16,755 bases of DNA from Longimicrobiaceae bacterium (GTDB lineage: Bacteria; Gemmatimonadota; Gemmatimonadetes; Longimicrobiales; Longimicrobiaceae). The translations under genes were made by a program, and so were the position numbers. Below are positions 14,123-16,755 of this stretch, piece after piece. The notes under the pieces are model-generated. The model was not told the origin of the DNA. It made no database searches and saw nothing but the letters and a program-made list of their open reading frames with translations. Positions within the stretch are counted from its first letter, which is position 1. Each line of letters begins with the position of its first letter. The stretch spans positions 1-16,755 of the forward strand of contig JASLAX010000115.1 in assembly GCA_030146875.1 (NCBI GenBank), given 5' to 3'.

Positions 14123-15085
14123 CTACGACGGAGGGAGCCCCGCCAGCGCGCGGAGGTGCTGCACCGTGGCTCGTGCGAGCCCCACGGGATCGTACCCGCC
14201 CTCGAGCACGGAGACGAGGCGTCCGCCGGCGCGCGCATCCGCCCACTCCACCAGCGTCCGCGTGAGGTCGTGCACGTCGTCCGGCGCCACGGCGAGCCCG
14301 CCGATGGGATCGCCGGCCAGGATCTCGAACCCGGCGGAGAGCAGCACCATCCCGACCTCCCCCTCCACGGACGACAGCGCGGCCCGCATCGCCTCTCCGA
14401 ACGCCTCCGCCCCGCTCCCCGGCGGCACCGTCCAGCAGTCCGGCGGAGAGGGGGCGCCCTCCTCGCTCTCCGACGCCGACGCGCCCTCGGGGAACGAGCG
14501 CGGGTCGCGGTGGATGCAGAGGACGCGCACCCCCTGGTCCCCGGCGAGCACCGCGGCCGTGGCGGGGCGCGTGGAGCCCCAGTCGACGACGAGCACGCGC
14601 CCGGCGCCCGCCCGGCGGCGCAGGTGCCGCGCGGCGATGGCGACGGCGTTCACCAGCGAGCAGCCGCCCGGCGCGTCCGCGGTCGCGTCGCGCCCGGGCG
14701 GCCGTGCGGCGCAGAAGGCGTTGCGCACGTCGCCGCGGAGGACCGCGTCCACCGCCGTGAGCGCGGTGCCGACCGACGCCAGCACCGCGTCCCACGTCGC
14801 GCCGGAGACGGGCACGCCGCCCACCTCCAGCGTCTGCTCCTCCGCCGCCGCCCGCGCCGACGTGTCCCGCACCTCCGCCAGGTGACGCGCGGTGTGGACC
14901 AGGAGCAGGTCCTCCTCCGCCGCCGGCGTCGCCTCCACCTGCAGGAGCGGCTCGTAGAGCGCGAGCATGTCGCCGTACACGGCGCGCGTGATCGCCGGGA
15001 GACGTCCCTGGTGGTCGGGGTGCTGCCAGCCCACGTCGTGGCGGGGGCAGTCGGAGTGCGAGACGTATGCGGTGGTCCTGGTCAA
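14123..15085 (-). CDS. Histone-deacetylase-fold protein, probable pseudoenzyme
   Basis: A 320-aa protein of the arginase/HDAC superfamily. Family landmarks include GWQHPDHQGRLPAI (19-32), VHTARHLAEVRD (63-74), VRNAFCAARPPG (120-131), SAGFEILAGDPIGGL (250-264) and EGGYD (295-299). The active site is lost: the catalytic His-His after RPPG reads Arg-Asp (132-133), the zinc ligands in DxDxHHG read DWGSTRP (D to G170, H to T172), and the third ligand Asp in SAGFDAH is Glu (E254). Only the Tyr (Y298) remains. The frame is intact with no decay, suggesting a retained non-catalytic role such as binding acetyl-lysine, polyamine or a partner. The start is uncertain: the TTG at 15085 gives a domain-length product (MTRTTAYVSHSDC), while the GTG at 15160 would place a dispersed repeat inside the gene. 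Confidence 0.88.
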   Translation of the reverse strand: MTRTTAYVSHSDCPRHDVGWQHPDHQGRLPAITRAVYGDMLALYEPLLQVEATPAAEEDLLLVHTARHLAEVRDTSARAAAEEQTLEVGGVPVSGATWDAVLASVGTALTAVDAVLRGDVRNAFCAARPPGRDATADAPGGCSLVNAVAIAARHLRRRAGAGRVLVVDWGSTRPATAAVLAGDQGVRVLCIHRDPRSFPEGASASESEEGAPSPPDCWTVPPGSGAEAFGEAMRAALSSVEGEVGMVLLSAGFEILAGDPIGGLAVAPDDVHDLTRTLVEWADARAGGRLVSVLEGGYDPVGLARATVQHLRALAGLPPS

Positions 15086-15140
15086 CGTCGCGGAGGCGGA
15101 GGGTGAGGAGGTCGGAGGGATCGGCGGCTCCCGCCACGCC

Positions 15141-15229
15141 GGCGGTCGAAACCGCTGCACCGACTACACGAAGCCTGCCTTCGCAGGCGGTCGCGCTCTC
15201 GGCCGGTGCGCGAGAACGTCCGACGCGAC
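15141..15229 (+). repeat. Structured dispersed repeat, copy 2 (89 nt)
   Basis: This matches copy 1 (6443-6531) at 46 of the first 50 positions, and its last 12 nt (GTCCGACGCGAC) match at 11 positions with the same spacing. Hairpins: GCGGT/ACCGC with loop CGAA, GCCTGC/GCAGGC with loop CTTC, and TCTCG (15197-15201) with CGAGA (15211-15215). The third stem differs in sequence from copy 1, yet both loops carry CGGTGCG. It sits 55 nt upstream of the chosen deacetylase-like start. The remaining sequence to 15407 shows only a small CCCGT/ACGGG hairpin (15353-15365) and C-runs, with no gene. Confidence 0.8.
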
Positions 15230-15407
15230 GTCGCCGCGCGGTCGGCGTCCGTCTCGTGGGCGGAGGTGCGGCCGGCCCGGATGGAGGACGGTCCGCGCAG
15301 ACGGACGTCGTGCGGTTCTCAGCCGCGAATCGTCCGCGGGCGGGGGTCGGGCCCCGTAAAACGGGTTGCCTCACCGCACCGACCTCCCCCCCCCCGACAC
15401 GCCCCCC

Positions 15408-16755
15408 CTACGCCCGCCCTCCCAGCCTCCGGATCGCCCACTCCGCGCCCGCGAGCAGCACCAGCGCGGCGAAGAACACCAGCCGCCCGTCGGGGCCGCC
15501 CCGCTCCTCCGCGTCCTCGCCGGCGATCCGCCGGACGGCCGCGTTCAGCGAGTCGCCGGGGACCGCGGCGCCTCCGGAGGCGGCGGCGAGGAGCGCGAGG
15601 CGCGACCACGGGGCTTCCGCGCGCTCGGCGCCGGCGGTGGCACGGAAGCCGGCGCGGGGGCGGCCCTCCACGGCCAGGAGGTGCAGCCCGGGCGCGGCGG
15701 GGACGAAGGATGCGTGGAGCGTGCCGGGCGCGTTTGCGTCGGGGGAGAGGACGAGCGCCTCGCGCCCTCCACCCGGGCGCGCGAGAGAGATCGCGCGCGG
15801 CGATCGACCTCCCACGTCGTAGACGCGCACCTCCACGGGAACGCCGACGGGGCCCACGGAGGAGGCGACCTCGACCGCGACCGGGTCCCGCGGCGCGGCG
15901 GCGAGCCAGTCGACCAGGGCGCGCCACGTCTCGCGGTGCTCCTCGATCCGGCCGGCCTCCATCCTCCAGCGCCACGTCTCCGCCAGCCCCAGCGCCGCCA
16001 CCCGCCCTCGCCCGAGCGGCCGGAGCGCGAGCAGCGTGCCGTCCGGCGACGACGCGGCGGACACCGCGCCCGGGAGCGGCGGGCCGTAGGCGACGGCATC
16101 GGATCGTACGCGGTCGGGGGGCAGCGGCGCCAGCTCGGCGGGCGCGCTCCACCGCACCTCCGCCCCGTTTACCGCGACGCGCTCCGCGGGCCGGCGGACC
16201 AGCGCGAGCGCGGGCGAGACGGCAGCGTCCCCCACGGCCAGGATGCCCCCCCCTTCCCGCGCGACGCGCTCCGCCAGGGCGCGGGGCTCGGCCTCGGAGA
16301 CGGGGGCGCCGTCGAGGAGGACCGTGACGTCGGCGGGCTCCGCGGAGGGCGCGGCGCCCTCTCCCGGCGCGACGGCCAGGCCGCGGCCCAGCGACCACGC
16401 CACGCGCACGCGGGCGCCGGACTCCTCCAGCGCCCGGGCGACGAACTTCCCCTCCCAGCCGGGCAGGCCGGCGCGGATCAGCACGCGCGGCGGCCCGGCG
16501 GAGTCCACCCACGCTCCCGCCGTCGCCCGCCGTCCTCCCCACTCCGCCGTCCACTCGCGCCACCCCGGCCGCGGGGGACGGACGCGGAACGCCGCCTCGC
16601 CCCGCCCGTCGCGGCCCAGGCGGACGACGGCGGTGTCGAGCGGCCCCGCGTCGTCGGAGAGGACGACGCGCGCGCTGTCGCCCGCCGCGCCGCGGAGGCG
16701 GACGGCGAGCGCGGCGGCGCGGCCGGAGGCGGGGGAGGACGGCGCGTCGATCGAC
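15408..16755 (-). CDS. Membrane-anchored protein, possible Bat/VWA type, 5' end missing
   Basis: The reading frame is open from the window edge to a TAG at 15408-15410, so only the C-terminal 448 residues or so are seen. A segment VLIRAGLPGWEGKFVARALEESGARVRVAWSLG, followed by ADVTVLLDGAPVS and LAERVAREGGGILAVGD, reads as a Rossmann-like or glutamine-amidotransferase-like domain. Two or more beta-rich domains follow, including VAVEVASSVGPVGVPVEVRVYDVGGRSPRAISLA. The end RLVFFAALVLLAGAEWAIRRLGGRA is a single transmembrane helix with a short basic tail, so the bulk probably faces outward. This layout resembles large membrane proteins found beside MoxR/DUF58/VWA (Bat-type) gene sets, but the neighbours lie outside the window and no VWA motif is visible here. 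A GTG at 16508 is an internal codon, not the start. Confidence 0.75.
   Translation of the reverse strand, partial: SIDAPSSPASGRAAALAVRLRGAAGDSARVVLSDDAGPLDTAVVRLGRDGRGEAAFRVRPPRPGWREWTAEWGGRRATAGAWVDSAGPPRVLIRAGLPGWEGKFVARALEESGARVRVAWSLGRGLAVAPGEGAAPSAEPADVTVLLDGAPVSEAEPRALAERVAREGGGILAVGDAAVSPALALVRRPAERVAVNGAEVRWSAPAELAPLPPDRVRSDAVAYGPPLPGAVSAASSPDGTLLALRPLGRGRVAALGLAETWRWRMEAGRIEEHRETWRALVDWLAAAPRDPVAVEVASSVGPVGVPVEVRVYDVGGRSPRAISLARPGGGREALVLSPDANAPGTLHASFVPAAPGLHLLAVEGRPRAGFRATAGAERAEAPWSRLALLAAASGGAAVPGDSLNAAVRRIAGEDAEERGGPDGRLVFFAALVLLAGAEWAIRRLGGRA

Noticed and set aside
15353..15365. CCCGT/ACGGG hairpin as a terminator for the gene ending at 15408
   Set aside because: The stem is only 5 bp, there is no T-tract, and it is more than 40 nt from the stop, so support is too weak to list separately.

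Overview
This window is very GC-rich (about 70% or more), with coding genes dense on the minus strand and strong G/C preference at third codon positions. Gene content, GC bias and the repeat style suggest an environmental Gemmatimonadota-like bacterium (possibly the Longimicrobium group). That placement is an inference: no rRNA or other taxonomic marker is present.

Layout, left to right. Positions 1-130 are an almost pure G/C low-complexity stretch. An HNH endonuclease gene (131-718, minus) has a plausible sigma70-type promoter far upstream (1049-1082) and a leader with two perfect hairpins. A small exported protein (1175-1597, plus) converges on a D-amino-acid oxidase (1604-2605, minus). A possible coding remnant on the plus strand (2700-2831) fills part of the gap before priA (2877-5354), which lies 13 nt downstream of an L-Ala-D/L-Glu epimerase gene (5368-6399). 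An intergenic segment (6400-6647) carries a structured dispersed repeat and a second inverted repeat. Next comes a minus-strand operon of methyltransferase, M24 peptidase and an orphan GvpL/GvpF-family protein (9436 down to 6648), with the last two genes overlapping by 4 nt. A HEAT-like protein gene (9575-10390, plus) diverges from it.

The second half holds a tight minus-strand operon (13575 down to 10415). It encodes a cNMP-binding/thioredoxin-fold/FAD-NAD(P) oxidoreductase fusion, an 87-aa UBP-type zinc finger protein and an uncharacterised 380-aa protein. The oxidoreductase resembles thioredoxin reductase but has lost the redox CxxC. A 73-aa exported two-cysteine peptide with its own promoter follows (13783-14004). 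Next is a histone-deacetylase-fold protein (14123-15085) in which every zinc ligand and both catalytic histidines are replaced, so it is a probable pseudoenzyme. A second copy of the structured repeat lies just upstream of it. The window ends inside a membrane-anchored protein, possibly of the Bat/VWA type (15408 to beyond the edge).

Functional themes: D-amino-acid and muropeptide catabolism (D-amino-acid oxidase, dipeptide epimerase, Xaa-Pro-type peptidase), replication restart (PriA), and a cyclic-nucleotide-linked oxidoreductase plus zinc-finger module of unknown function. The most unusual items are the catalytically dead deacetylase fold, the cysteine-less oxidoreductase/UBP-finger operon, and the two-copy repeat with a conserved loop on differing, still-paired stems.
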